NCBI GenBank assembly: GCA_002286855.1
Contig: NRSV01000001.1
Location: 906,276-970,275, forward strand
Origin: Bipolaris cookei
Lineage: Eukaryota > Ascomycota > Dothideomycetes > Pleosporales > Pleosporaceae
Direction: 5' to 3'
DNA length: 64,000 bases
In this document: positions 11,778-22,949 of the stretch, one piece after another
Position numbering within the stretch: position 1 is the stretch's first letter
Layout of the letters: the number at the start of each line of letters is the position of its first letter
Position numbers and translations under genes: made by a program
The notes under the pieces: generated by a model
The model's input: the letters and a program-made list of their open reading frames with translations, nothing else
Databases searched by the model: none
Told to the model about the DNA's origin: nothing

Positions 11778-12406
11778 GGTTATGATGAGAGATTATTTTG
11801 GTTGTGGGCTTGCATTGTGTTTTATGCAATCGATGTTTTTCAGTGTAAATGGGCATTGACGTGTTTGGAGAGTTGACATCGATATGAGATGAAAAAAGTT
11901 GGAAAGCATAATACCCTACACACATTTGGAGTAGACCTTGTATAGACGAGAAGAAAAAAAAGCCATTGAGTTAGCCACTATAACTTCGTGGACGGCACTA
12001 TTGAACTTTTCACGTTTCCTCGATCTTCGGTGTTCCCTAGAGTTGAAGAGAAGAAGGTGAAGAAGTGAAAACTGATTACATTAGAATCTTGATATTACTG
12101 AATGCTCATGCCGCGTTCAGAGTAGAGAAAAAGCCATGATAACCTCAATTCCCAATGGTCCAAAACATCTCCATGAGATGATAGATGCCACATTAGAAAA
12201 CCCGAACGTGTACGCTGCTGTCGCGGACTCAACAACCCCAGACATGGTACATCGGTCAATATACAGCACGTTGAGAAGAGCTATGCGATGACATCCACCA
12301 CAGCATACCCAACAGCACATGTGCAGTACCAAGTCAGTGATCAAGAGCATCTGACAAAGATGAGCTCCCACACCAAACCAGACTAGTCGTACTCGATTTC
12401 GAAATC
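11778..12406. other. Intergenic (convergent 3' flanks)
   Basis: The 3' flanks of SDA1 (plus) and of the small basic protein gene (minus). No gene or structured RNA recognised. Confidence 0.5.
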
Positions 12407-13094
12407 TTACTCGTAGTCAATACTTTGCAGCCAACGCTCTACAGCTTTCTTTGACGTAAACTCACCACAGCCATCGCCACCGTCTACAGAGTTCTCTTCG
12501 TCCGTGGCCTCAGTCTTGGCCTGCTTCTCCGGACGATGGCGACCCTTTTTCTTCGCAGCAGCAGACTTCTTGGTTGCCTTCTTGTCAGAATCCGAACTGT
12601 CGGACTCGGACTTGGAGTTCCTCAGGCGCCTCATCTGCAGCTTTTCGCTTCCTGGACTTGGGAGCTACTGTAAGCTTTGGTGCTTCAGAGGTAGATGCAG
12701 TAGCGTCGCCGTTAGACTGGCCGAGGAACTTGGCAAAGGACGGGTGGCTCTCCATTGCCTTTCTTTTGACGGGAGGCCCTGCGTTTGGAGGTGCCGGATC
12801 AGCGTATGCCGGGGATTTGGCGTATCAGTATCAATGGAAGTTACTTACACATCTTCTTGAGTGAGCCAGCTGTGTTCTTGGTAAGCGCAGCCATGACATC
12901 ATAGTCGAACTATATTTATGTTGTTAGCACGCGTTTCTGGAGAAGATTGGAACAGCAAAAAAGTAGGGTGCACTCACCTTGTCAGGGCTGGTGGAACTCA
13001 GGTACGCGGCGGCAATAAGCTTAGTTTCCTTGTCAGTGAAGCCTACGAGAAGCTCGTGGGCTTCGCCGCCAGCAGTATCCTTCTTAGGCGGCAT
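12407..13094 (-). CDS. Small basic nuclear-type protein, 3' frame uncertain
   Basis: Exon 1 is 13094-12978 (MPPKKDTAGGEAHELLVGF..., 39 codons), exon 2 12909-12849 (FDYDVMAALTKNTAGSLKKM) and exon 3 starts at 12778 (WPPVKRKAMESHPSFAKFLG...). Phases join cleanly. In exon 3 the first frame runs through a nuclear-localisation-like KSRKRK and then stops at 12585. A second frame, open from about 12634 to the stop at 12407, is equally protein-like: Ser/Asp-rich, then AAAKKKGRHRPEKQAK, then an acidic end. The two can be joined by a 34-nt intron (GTAGCT...GCAG), which is unusually short, or by a one-base indel. Composition (lysine/alanine-rich with acidic Ser tracts) suggests a chromatin or nucleolar protein; I do not recognise the family. 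Confidence 0.55.
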
Positions 13095-14242
13095 GATGTT
13101 GAAGTTGAGAGTGGTTGAGTGGCAATGTTGGGATCAGGACGTGCAATTTGCTGATTGTAATGGAAGAGAGAATAGAGGATAGCAAGTGAGTCACAACAAC
13201 AAAAGCGAATGTTTGTTGAGAGTTAAAGAAACTGTGGTGAAGTTGGAGCTTGAGCACTAGCTCAGGAAATTAAATCTTGTATGTGATACCAGGTGAAGTC
13301 CGCTTCAGAGAGCGGTGATTCGCCTATGAAATCTCCACTATTCGACTCCTCAATATTGGAATTGAATGATGATGATGATGATGTCGAATTTTGAGAGCTT
13401 CACTGGTTACTGCTGGGGGACAAGCTGTCGTGAATGGTCCGAAAGCGGCTAGATTGTGAATAGTCCGTGCTTTACATATCCAGATGCAGGACAGAAGGCT
13501 TAACTATGGTAGCTTTGAATGCGACGCCAACACTTGTGCTGAAACTCGCATTCGCTCTCCTTTTCTGCTATGAGGCGCACACTGACGTATGTGGTGTGTG
13601 TGTATGTGCAAGATGCGTGTGCGGAGAAGTCCATGATCAGCCGACATGGTTTAGTGTACCGTGTTAAGAGAAGGGGACATGAAAGGGACAAGGAGATCTG
13701 CTAGTACGCATGCTTCTGAGGCATAGGGTCCAAAGTCACAGCAAGGGGATAGGACGCCAAGAGATGGAGCATGTACAGTATGTATGTACATAGTTATGTA
13801 CTAGGTGTACATGTATCGGGAGTCAAGTCGGCTAACGGCGTGTGCCGGACGGGAGCATGATACGTAGAGTAATACACAGCTTCGGGGCAATCGACGGGCG
13901 GCTCGGGGTAGGCGAGGGCGAGCGTGATGGCGTGGAAGCGCGCGTGTATCCCCGCTCACCGACATGAGCGCGGCGACGGCGGAGCAGGGCAGGCTGGGTA
14001 CGAGTAGGCTGGGGGATCAGAAGGCGAGGCCTAGATGGAACCAAGGGTGGACTGGCTTGGAGTCGGCACAGGTGGGGGGCGTGGAGCCAATGCGCAGGCA
14101 GTGCTGTGCATAGCTGCGTCTACAGGGCGTCTGTCGGGGGGGGGCGCAGGCTGCAGAGACCCAGCCAGCATCTGCGGCCAGCGGGCCGCGCCAGGAACAG
14201 GCGCAATTAATTTTGTCCCTCTCGCGTATGGGTGGGTGGATG

Positions 14243-14310
14243 AATGGATGCATGGATGCATGGATGCATGTACACACGTATGTATGTATCCACGACACGA
14301 CACGACACGC
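14243..14310. repeat. Short tandem repeats (ATGGATGC)n and (CACGA)n
   Basis: About three copies of an 8-bp ATGGATGC-type unit followed by TATG steps and then about four CACGA units, in the upstream region of pyrG. Confidence 0.75.
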
Positions 14311-14496
14311 CTGATTGACAGACTGTTGGCCGACTGGGCCGACCCGGCTGTCGACTTTCCCTTGACCACCTGCTGGTCCGCTTCGGCTTTGGCTTTGGCT
14401 GCAAGTCCCCTCACTTGAGCTCTCCCTCTTTTGCTCTTTTATTCCCCTCCTTCTCCTTCTTTTTCCTCGACATCTTCCCTTCCTTCCTTTTTTTTC

Positions 14497-14505
14497 TATA
14501 AAATA
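14497..14505 (+). promoter_or_regulatory. Candidate TATA box of pyrG after a CT-rich tract
   Basis: TATAAAATA sits directly after a long pyrimidine (CT/T) tract, about 150 bp before the pyrG start codon. CT-rich tracts next to transcription starts are common in strong fungal promoters. Assignment is by position only. Confidence 0.45.
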
Positions 14506-14655
14506 ATCATACATCCAGCTCGCAGCTTCCCTCGTTCACTGCCTGCTGCCGTTGTTGCTGCCCCTCACCACCCCGCGTTCACAGTCTGCACAGGACTAAC
14601 CACCGAACAAAACACGCGACCGGCCACCGGAACTGCGCCCGTCTTCTCCATCGCC

Positions 14656-15877
14656 ATGTCTCCCCACTTCACTCTCACCAGCACCTACCGCGCGCGGGCC
14701 TCGCTGTCCTCTGCCGGTCCTCTGGCCTCATACCTGCTCAGCCTGATAGCCGCCAAGCAGACCAATCTCTGCCTCTCGGCCGATGTTGAGACCTCTGCAG
14801 AACTGCTGCAACTCGCCGAAGAAGTGGGCGACTCTATCTGCCTGCTCAAAACACATTGCGACATCGTCACCGACTGGTCCGACAGGACAGCCCAGGCCTT
14901 GAGAGAAGTCGCCGCGCGCAAATATTTCCTCATTTTTGAAGACCGCAAATTCGCTGATATTGGAGGTATGTTTGCCCACCACTCGTTTGTTCGCTACCCT
15001 GCCATCTAGACGGGCCGCTAATACCATACCAGAAACCGTACAGAAGCAGTACACTTCTGGACACCACCGCATCGCCCTGTGGGCCGAAATCACAAACGCC
15101 CACGTTCTGCCCGGTCCCGCCATTGTTACCGCACTCGAGAAAGCCGCCGAAACAACCATTGCCAAGTACAACACTTCTGTAAACACCGAAATCTCCGCTA
15201 CACGGCAGGTAAACGGAGCAGGCGACGACGACGATGACGACGACAAATTTGATGACGACACACAAAAACCCGACTTCACCATCGAGTCCCCAATCGAGAT
15301 GGAGGGCGAAGAGCGAAGACTGAGCATCCGCGCTCCCGACAGGAAGCAGAGTGTGGTGAGCGTCACGACTTCTATATCCATGCGCACAGAAAGCATATCG
15401 CCTCGTCCTGAACCCAACGACAATGGAGAAGACGTCTTCAACCTCGATACTGCCACAGAACTTATTCGCCTAGGCCCGCCACCGTTTCTGCGTTCGCTCC
15501 TTTTGCTCGCTGAAATGAGCTCCGAGGGCCACCTCATGACACCTGATTACCAGAAGACAACGGTTCAAATCGCCCGTAATCATCGAGACTTTGTCATGGG
15601 CTTCATTGCTCAGCGCAGCTTGAACACAGAACCCGAAGACAATTTCATTACCATGACCCCAGGTTGTCAACTACCGCCTCCAGGCCAAGAGGGCAAGAAG
15701 CTAGGAGATGCCCTTGGCCAGCAGTACAACACCCCTCACAAGTTGATTTACGACCAAGGATGCGACATCATCATTGTTGGGCGTGGCATTGTACGAGCTC
15801 AAGACCGCAAGTCAGAAGCAGAACGTTACAGGAAAGCTGCATGGACAGCCTATGAGGAGCGAGTACGAAAAGTATAA
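14656..15877 (+). CDS. pyrG: Orotidine-5'-phosphate decarboxylase
   Basis: Two exons, 14656-14965 and 15033-15877, give 384 residues. The enzyme converts OMP to UMP, the last step of de novo pyrimidine synthesis, in the cytosol. The active-site network is visible: LLKTHCDIV supplies one catalytic Lys/Asp pair and FEDRKFADIG the other (Asp-x-Lys). The C-terminal phosphate-binding loop region reads GCDIIIVGRGI. Between HVLPGPAIVTAL and GPPFLRSLLLLAEMSS lies a low-complexity insertion of about 100 residues, beginning with a poly-Asp run and rich in Ser/Glu. Such insertions are known in ascomycete OMP decarboxylases and explain the length over the yeast enzyme (about 267). The start at MSPHFTLTSTYRARA is the first ATG matching the family N-terminus. 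Confidence 0.95.
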
Positions 15878-16361
15878 GCGCCTTGTTTCAGAAATACTTC
15901 AATTTTCTTTTTTTCTTTTTAATGTGGGCGATGACCCCACAAAATTCTGTATTGGCCATCTACCCAATGTATTGACGCTGTATGGCTTGTCCTAGAAGAC
16001 TTTTTGAAGCGCCAAGTGCCTTTGAACACGATAAGTAAAAGCATTACACTGCACCGAAGCGGCGGGACCCATTCTATAGACGGAAACGACAAGTCTAGAC
16101 GAACAGTATGCGCCACTACAAATACGACTGCAATATTGATCATAAATCATGTGCAATGTCCGGTTTAATTCTCAATTACAAAGCTATATACCTCCTTTCC
16201 AACAATCAATCCCACGTTACCCCCACCTCAACTGGCGATGTGGTACTATTCTACTTGTCAAGTGCCCCAAGCAAAGCCTTTGCATTAACCAATTCTGCAT
16301 CAAATATGCCTTTCCACCATGACCAAGCTCGAAGTTAGCCCATCTAGCACATTGCGCGTAA
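15878..16361. other. Intergenic (convergent 3' flanks)
   Basis: AT-rich 3' flanks of pyrG and of the minus-strand secreted-protein gene. No gene recognised. Confidence 0.5.
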
Positions 16362-17162
16362 CTAGTAAGGCGAAGACCCAGAATTACAGTGCCTGCATGC
16401 CTCAGGAATCTTGATCCATCTGGTACCAATCTTATGGTGTTCTGAAGATTTTGAGAATTAGGCCAAATGACTTGAGGGGCGGAAAATGTTGAAAGGGGAT
16501 TATGGGAGCCGGTTCGATTGACTGACCTTTTGGAACGAAAAAGAACGCATGGGTTCCTCCGTTGTTAGTCATACGCTCTTCTTCGCTTCCGCAAGACGAA
16601 TTGTCGAGGGGCGCTGTTCCAGACGTCTCGCCTAGGATCTTATCGTCGACAGATACCCCAAATATCTCGCATCTCGCACCTCTATCAGTTACTATCAAGA
16701 TACTGTCTTCTTCAACGTCACTTGTCGGTCGCGAGCTCAGCATCCTTGTACGAATAACGCTCATGAGGAGCTTCAATAACTTTCCAGTTCCGAAGGACTC
16801 TTCCTAGGCATGGTTTTGACATGAACTTGTGCGGCTCAGGAACCACCTGGGGAGGTGGAGGCGGAGGCGGCATTGGGTCGGCTGGGGTCGGAGGTGGAAT
16901 TGCGTTTCCTGAGAGTGAAGGCCTGGGCTGGTTAAACATCATTCCGTCACTGCAGGTGCAACCACACATTTCTGGAACCGGATTGCCGCACGTGACAATG
17001 GGCGCTTGTCCTAAGAGCTTGTATTAGTACTATTGCAACTTGATAGAATCATGAAAGCGTACCATTTTGACATGTTACAAGCATGCCAGCAAGCATATCC
17101 GAGCCCAATTGCGCGCTTGCAATGCCACTGAAAAGAAGAGTTGTAACTGTAGAGAAACGCAT
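16362..17162 (-). CDS. Small secreted protein with Cys-rich N-domain and proline hinge
   Basis: Four-exon model: 17162-17063, 17010-16847, 16803-16527 and 16441-16362, all phases consistent, giving 206 residues. It opens with a signal peptide (MRFSTVTTLLFSGIASA, cleavage about residue 17). A compact cysteine module follows (TCQNG, TCGNP, MCGCTCSDG), then a polyproline hinge (PPPTPADP, then a P7 run) and a C-terminal domain with SILIVTDRGARCEIFGVSVD, SSCGSEEE and a final ACRHCNSG. The C-domain has the look of a beta-sandwich ending in a THAFFFVPKG-type strand, followed by KIGTRW after splicing. Predicted secreted; small size and even cysteine content make it effector-like, which is an inference. 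Intron 2 (16846-16804) is only 43 nt, so the hinge/C-domain junction is the weakest part. Confidence 0.6.
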
Positions 17163-18108
17163 GATGTTGGTTCCGTGGAGGAGATAGATTGCTATACGAA
17201 CTCGTTTGCTTTTCGGAGCACCAAGTACTGCAATCCGCTTAGCTGGATATACCACGTATATGCTGAGACCATCATGACAACCGTACTGACCACACCATTA
17301 GTGGTGAAGCCCGCACTAAATACACTGTGCGTACATAGAGCCAGACCCGTCATCACGAAACCCAGATAGGTTCAAAACAAGCTCAGTCCCACGATGCTTT
17401 ATTCGTTTTTTGCAAACCATGCTGTCTCGGTAAAGAAGGCTGCCTAAGAACTAAACTTTTTTCTTTTTAGCTTTCCTTCTTCTTTCCTTATTACTAAAGT
17501 ATAAAGGGACGATAATAAGAACAAGTACCTCTACCTTTTCCGTTTTAAGCCTAAGTCCTCTGCCTATTTTTTATCATTATTGCCTAGTTGCGATATTACT
17601 ACTGGTACCACCAATCCCACAGATATATCCCGCTTAGTATAATACTCCACCTACCTACACTATGGTCTGTGATAGGCTAGAGCCTAGCTGTCCAGCCCGT
17701 CACGGTCGCATACTAGGCCTGTATCATACATATCTTGCGAAATACTGCTGTAAGATAGGTTGTGTGCGTTTTACAATGTCTAATGTAGGATATGTTAGTT
17801 GTAGAATATGTAGGACACAAGATATTCATATCACGTTGCTCTAAATCTAACCTTGGACAAGAGAGGCTACGGTCACGTGTATAGAACCCTGCCTAACGAA
17901 TTTGGCCTAGCATCAGCCTGTCAGTATATGTGCAGTGAGAAGCTGACCTGTTGCACGCACTGACCAGCTTGTACAGTAGCTTTTGCATTATCTGTACCTT
18001 TCCAAAATACGCCCTTGCCCCGCTACATCCTTCTTCACTCGTTCCACACGCATCAACATTTGCACAGATACGTCCAGTACTGTCAGGATACTGTTTTGAT
18101 TCACGAAC
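17163..18108. other. Gene-poor AT-rich stretch
   Basis: No gene recognised. Much of 17.4-17.9 kb is strongly AT-rich with many TA dinucleotides and no open frame, which is what an old RIP-mutated repeat looks like, but no transposon protein fragment could be read. Confidence 0.4.
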
Positions 18109-19916
18109 ATGTATCAGTATACAGCACTTGGATCTAACGACTCTGATTTCCGACTCTTGAGGCTACTGAAAGAAAGTGGTCCTGAACTCGAATGCGAGCT
18201 CTCCCCGCAGTCACTGCAAAACGTACACCCTCCATACGAAGTTCTTTCGTACACATGGGGTAGCAGCGAGCTTGTCTGATGTATAAAACTTGATGGAAGC
18301 CGTTTTGGGTAACAGATAACCTACATGCGGTGTTCCAAAGCCTGCGGTTGTGCGATAAGGATCGTATTCTGTGGGCCGACGCGATTTGTATAAACCAAGA
18401 AGACAAACTAGAACAGAGTCGACAAGTTCAGCAGATGGGACAAATACACGAAAAGGCTGAGAAAGTCCTCATCTGGTAGGCAAGGCGGTGCCGCAAATTA
18501 TCGCTTTGATGGAAGCACTCAACCAATTTCGAAACACCGATTCTGGTTGTCACTACAAGCCAGAAACGTTTAAAGACCGGGATTGGAAAGACTGTTCTAT
18601 TGCAATAAATCAACTTTTGAATCGAGAATGGTTTACAAGGGTCTGGATCCTACAAGAGGTAGCCAAAGCCCGTAGAGCCGATGTTTGTTGCAGCGTTCGA
18701 TCCATTCCATCAGAAATTTTTGTCATCGCACTCTCCTTTGTAGAGCAGAAGCTTCCACCGTACTGTAAACCTGTATTGGGCATAATGGCAGAGTCGTTCC
18801 GGTCAAGTTCCTGGTGGGTACAAACATGCGACTTATGTACCCTTCTGCGCAAGTTTCAAGGGAGCAAAGCAACCGATGAGCGCGACAAGATATATGCCCT
18901 GCTTGGTATGTCTTCGGATCCTCGAGACATGAAGAATATTTTCATAGACTACCGGAGCCCGACGTCCCAAGTTGTTCGCGAGGTTGTTACATATTCGCTC
19001 AAATCGACGCAAACAAATCAATCAAACCCATTCACTATTGACGATGTCCTCGATATCATGTGTTCCTTTACGATACTGGACGTTACCTATTTTGTACCAG
19101 TACAAGAAATTTCTACATAGTGACCTACTCTAATCGTCCATCAGGATACGAGACGATTGAGCCATATCAAGCCGAGATCAAGTTTCCAGTCATAGCAGTT
19201 GTCAATGATCCAACAGTGCTCTTGTTTGAGGGAAGGCCAGCAGAAAGCCTTGAGAACCAGAAGACATGCTATAGTCAGATAGTCAAGTTCATACCGGATC
19301 AGCAGTCTACCAGAGCTCCATAAGACTACAATAAAGCACTGCATGTACTTTCGTGGGGGAATGAGGGGCATCATGTAAAAGTGATTGTAATACACGACAA
19401 GATACAGGCCATATTGAAGGCTGCAACAAGAGGGTGCGATTAAGTTGTCAGACAGTTGCTGCACATGAAACTGGGAATTAAAGGAGAAGAAGAATGTGAG
19501 GTGCTCGTGCTACAGGAGGTTGTAAAAGAAAGAAGCACAGGACTATTACAGTTCATGCTTGACGCAGACGCAGACGTCAATGCCTAAGGGGAAACATATG
19601 GGGACGCAATCCAAGCTGCTGCCTCTCTTGGCGAGAAAGAACTGGTGGAGATGCTGCTTAACGCAGGCGCATATGTCAATGCCCAGAGTTGAGAATATGA
19701 GAACGCACTTCAAGTTGCTGCCTATAATAGCAGTAAAGAAATAATAAAGATACTGCCTGACGCAGGCGCAGACGCCAATGCTCAGAGCGGAATGCATGGG
19801 AATGCACTTGGAGCTGCTAGAGCTGGCAATGCTGGGAAGGAAAGAACAGTGAAGATGCTGCTCGACGCAGGTGCAGACCCCAACACCCAAAACGGAGAAC
19901 AAGGCTGCAGCTAAGT
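18109..19916 (+). pseudogene. HET-domain / ankyrin-repeat gene, broken
   Basis: Reading the plus strand through its breaks shows a heterokaryon-incompatibility protein. The start MYQYTALGS is followed by the HET motifs YEVLSYTWGS, LWADAICINQED and DERDKIYALLGM. From about 19510 there is a run of four degenerate ankyrin repeats (MLDADADVNA, MLLNAGAYVNAQ, DAGADANAQS, MLLDAGADPNTQ). Disablements are: a TGA near 18278, a frame change near 18305, a TAG plus frame change near 18477, a TAG after the HET domain at 19118, and TAA/TGA within the ankyrin repeats. Several stops fit C-to-T or G-to-A changes (CAA to TAA, TGG to TGA). HET-ANK proteins act in non-self recognition and programmed cell death. 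No introns explain all the breaks, so it is almost certainly non-functional. Confidence 0.85.
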
Positions 19917-20225
19917 ATCGACCGACCAGACTGAGATGTCACTCTAGCCAGTAGAGAATTGGCCGCATATTTTGTTGCAGTGTATCGGAGCGAGAGTTCT
20001 CGCTCACCAAGACCAAGGGCATGCTAGTTTCTTCTTTGTAGCAGGAAGCTTCGTTGATTTAGGCTCTCAATCGTCTCTAGACTGCCTTTCCCTTAGTATC
20101 CTTTTTTTAGAGTTTGGTGTTATGAACTTTTATTAATTGCTGCTCTACCGCTGATGTGTCTGCTACACAAGGAAATAATCAGGTCGGGTACGTAGGCAAC
20201 TTGTTTGCAGGCTGAAGCTTGTGGC
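19917..20225. other. Intergenic
   Basis: Downstream flank of the HET/ankyrin pseudogene and 3' flank of the next minus-strand gene. Nothing recognised. Confidence 0.45.
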
Positions 20226-20851
20226 TTAATCGGCCTTGCTGCGTGTGAAGTACCTACAATCCCCCTTTGGAATCACAGTAGCGTCATCTGGCAACTCCAC
20301 GTCCATCATTTCCTCGTCCTCGTCCTTGTCCTCGCCATCACTTCCTGTATCATCGTTCCTAGATTTTACAGCGTCTGAAACCTCAAAGTCGTCGTTATCG
20401 TCGTCATCTTTCGAGAAAACCAAATCTCCAATGGTGCCGGGGACGGAAGGAAGGCGGTTGCCTGACAGCACTGCGCGCTGCCAACATTGCTCAAGGGCCA
20501 GAGGCCCTCCTTTTTGATCGTCCGAACTTGCTGCATCATAAAAAACACGTAGCCTCTGTCGCCAGTAGCGAGGCACTGGGACTCTGCTGTGAACTGGATG
20601 GTCGTGGTACGTGACGGTTTCCCCAGCGCCACGTTTTGCGGGGAGAGGTAGCCTTCCGACCAGAAATTCTGGTTGAGGTGTGCGGTTTGCAAAGTGAGGT
20701 AGGCGCTGGATGTGTTTTCGAAGGTGATGAAACTGCTTCTCGCTGCGTCGCTGGGGGGTTCATCTTACCTTATCTTGCTTTTGAATACACAAGACTAACA
20801 TGACCTATTTGCATCAGGACAATACTCTAGGGCTTCAGTGATAAGAGCCAT
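20226..20851 (-). CDS. Hypothetical protein with acidic C-terminus, three exons
   Basis: Proposed exons are 20851-20805 (MALITEALEYCPDAN), 20750-20528 and 20477-20226, giving 173 residues. The first junction (54-nt intron, GTCATG...CCCCAG) leads in phase into SSFITFENTSSAYLTL, then HLNQNFWSEGYLSPQNVALG and ESQCLATGDRGYVFF. These segments have normal G/C-biased third positions and read like a beta-rich domain. The second junction (50 nt, GTTCGG...GGCAG) is weaker and leads to a strongly acidic tail (DDDDNDD, DGEDKDEDEE) ending YFTRSKAD. If the second intron is not spliced, the protein would end about 57 residues later in another frame. No family recognised. Confidence 0.45.
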
Positions 20852-21686
20852 ATTTTATTGTTTTTCTAGATTACTTGATCAAATCACTTGACACAAGATT
20901 GAGCCCGAACGAGCTTGGGCGAATGTGCTTCAGTGTAATGAATTCATTGCAAAACATGCCATTATCCAGACAAAGTTATTTGAACTCTCAGAAGTAACAA
21001 ACCGGGTAACATGTCAATGCTTCTGATTTGACTACTCTGGCTTACTCATCTTTGCTTGCAATGGTTGCTCTTGCATGAAGAATGTACGGGCTGATGTTAT
21101 TTTGACAGAAAGTGAGCACAACGTCCATGGCGAAACATCAATTGAACATCGCTGAATGAACAAATGGAAGCAAAAATAGGCTCCTACTTGATACTACTTG
21201 TTTACCAATATTTCAGAAAAGCGGCAGAGTAATCACAAGGCTCCAGTACCGTCTTATCTGTACCTACCGAGCTGTCATGACTCGCGCAAACTTCCGTCCC
21301 ATCACACCGGGACAGCGGATACGATTCGCCGATCCCAAGTCAATGGTTACTCGAATATCTGTAAACATAATGCCGATGTTCTACTCGCGGTTATCCTGCC
21401 CTGAATCAGTTGACCCCGTGGCCTTCATGACATGTACCTACCGCTCATACCCGAAACTCGGGTCAACTATGTCAACTATGGAAATGCCAAGAGAGTTGGC
21501 AGGCTGGGCACCGTCACTGGAGTGGACAACACCCATGCCGACCTTCCTGTTTGCGACAAAGATTTCTATTAGGATGGACAGTCAGAACAAGACGGTTGAA
21601 GTCTTATCGGGCCATGGGAGACGTATAAAATGGGCTTTGGTAAGCTCTAGCATGGCAATCGTAGCCTCAGCCAATTCTACGCGAAA
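20852..21686. other. Intergenic; divergent upstream regions
   Basis: About 0.8 kb between the divergent starts of the acidic-tail gene and the metallohydrolase. One open frame here (21277 onward) overlaps the start of the real gene in another frame and has no motif. Confidence 0.5.
21624..21630 (+). promoter_or_regulatory. Candidate TATA box of the metallohydrolase gene
   Basis: TATAAAA 57 bp before the start codon of the secreted AstE/AspA-type gene. Assigned by sequence and distance only. Confidence 0.5.
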
Positions 21687-22949
21687 ATGCAGCTTCTCTC
21701 GGCAATTGCGACCACGGCGGCTCTCGTCGGCAGCTCCCATGCGCTCAATTTCACCGGCGATGTTGTGAATGGCATTCCCGTTATCCAGGGCCTCAACCTG
21801 GCGGACGTGCCGCCGCAGACAGTCTCCAAGTACTACATGCGCGCGGGCGAGCTCAATGGCGGACACCCGGTTTACATTCCTATCATGGTTGCACGCGGAA
21901 CAGAGGAGAGTCTGCACACGGGCAAGAAACTGTCGCTTTCGGGTACCATTCACGGTGATGAGCTGAACCCGGTTCGCGTAGTTCAGCGCGTCTTCGAGCA
22001 GCTCCAGGACCAGGTTGCAACACTTAATGGCACTGGTATGGTGTTCTACTAGTCGCCACCTTGAAATCTGAGGCTAATCTGGATCTAGTCATTGGTATCC
22101 CCACCATCAACCCAATGGGAATATACATGAGGCAGCGCAACTACTACACTGCTGCCGGAAGTGGATCTCTCATCAATGTAAACCGCATTTTCCCTGGCAT
22201 TGCACCTGCGGAAGGAGGTAGTGGACCGAACATCCTTGCCTACAACATCTGGAACCAGATCTGGGCCAACACGAGCAACGTCGATGTTGGGATCGATCTG
22301 CGTACGTTCTTCACACCCACAATCATATCCACAATTTTCAGCTAACAAAATCTGACCAGACACTCCCAGTACGGGCGCAGACACCTCTCTTTGGTGCTAC
22401 GCGGACTTCCGCCTCCCTTACGTCGAGCGTCTCGCCAAGCTCCTCCAGCCCGACACACTGAAGATCGATGTCGGCGAGCCTGGCTCCATCGAGACTACTT
22501 TTGTCGACTACGGCATCCCCTCTCTCACCGTCGAAATGGGACAAGCTAGAGTCTGGAACACCACCCTCATCAACCGCGTAGTCGACTACGTAAACCGTGT
22601 CATGGTCGATTTAAAAATCACGCCCTCCAACACGACTGTTGAGCCCGACCTAAGCAAGACGTATGTCATTACCACTTTTCACGATACGTACACACAATAC
22701 GGTGGTTTCGTAGAGACGCTTGTTAGCGTTGACGAGCCTGTTTCAAAGGGCCAGCCTATTGCCAATGTTCTGAATGCTTTTGGCGATATATTGGAGACGG
22801 TGGTTGCGCCGGAGGATGGACGCATGTTTTCGATCCCCAGAGACCCAAGCGTGGAGCCTGGTGCGAGTGTGGGCGAGATTGCGTATAACAGTACTGATCC
22901 TGCTTGTGCGGATGGATGCATTTTGTCTGGTCCTCAGCGAAGGCGATGA
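21687..22949 (+). CDS. Secreted succinylglutamate desuccinylase/aspartoacylase-family hydrolase
   Basis: Three exons, 21687-22035, 22089-22301 and 22360-22949, give 383 residues. A signal peptide (MQLLSAIATTAALVGSSHA, about 19 residues) precedes an M14-like zinc carboxypeptidase/deacylase fold of the AstE/AspA family. The first zinc motif is visible in TIHGDELNP (His89, Glu92). NPMGIYMRQRNY supplies the substrate-binding Asn/Arg segment, and the third zinc ligand would be His188 in DLHTPSTG, rebuilt across intron 2. The C-terminal lipoyl-like half (DEPVSKGQPIANVLNAFGDI) is typical of this group. The probable reaction is hydrolysis of an N-acyl or ester bond on a small substrate outside the cell; the true substrate is unknown. 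All splice phases agree with conservation. Confidence 0.85.

Larger units (their letters stand above)
13095..14655. other. Intergenic upstream of pyrG, repeat-rich
   Basis: About 1.5 kb with several short tandem repeats: GAT units near 13366-13383, an ATGGATGC octamer array and a CACGA array near 14243-14310. No recognisable gene; open frames here are repeat-driven. Confidence 0.5.

Noticed and set aside
14217..14310. Repeated units resembling a repeat array
   Set aside because: Simple 8-bp and 5-bp tandem repeats without spacers; not a CRISPR array, and the genome is eukaryotic.
14728..15537. 269-codon minus-strand frame opposite pyrG
   Set aside because: Antisense shadow of the OMP decarboxylase coding sequence; no domain and no independent codon signal.
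17640..17860. Possible tRNA-like folding in the AT-rich block
   Set aside because: No complete cloverleaf with the conserved GGTTCRA-type loop could be assembled by eye.
18109..19120. Intact spliced HET gene explaining the breaks by introns
   Set aside because: No GT/AG pairs at the three break points preserve the conserved HET segments, and the ankyrin part has further stops.
21277..21768. 163-codon plus-strand frame upstream of the metallohydrolase
   Set aside because: Overlaps the true start in another frame, has no motif and covers the TATA box and leader.
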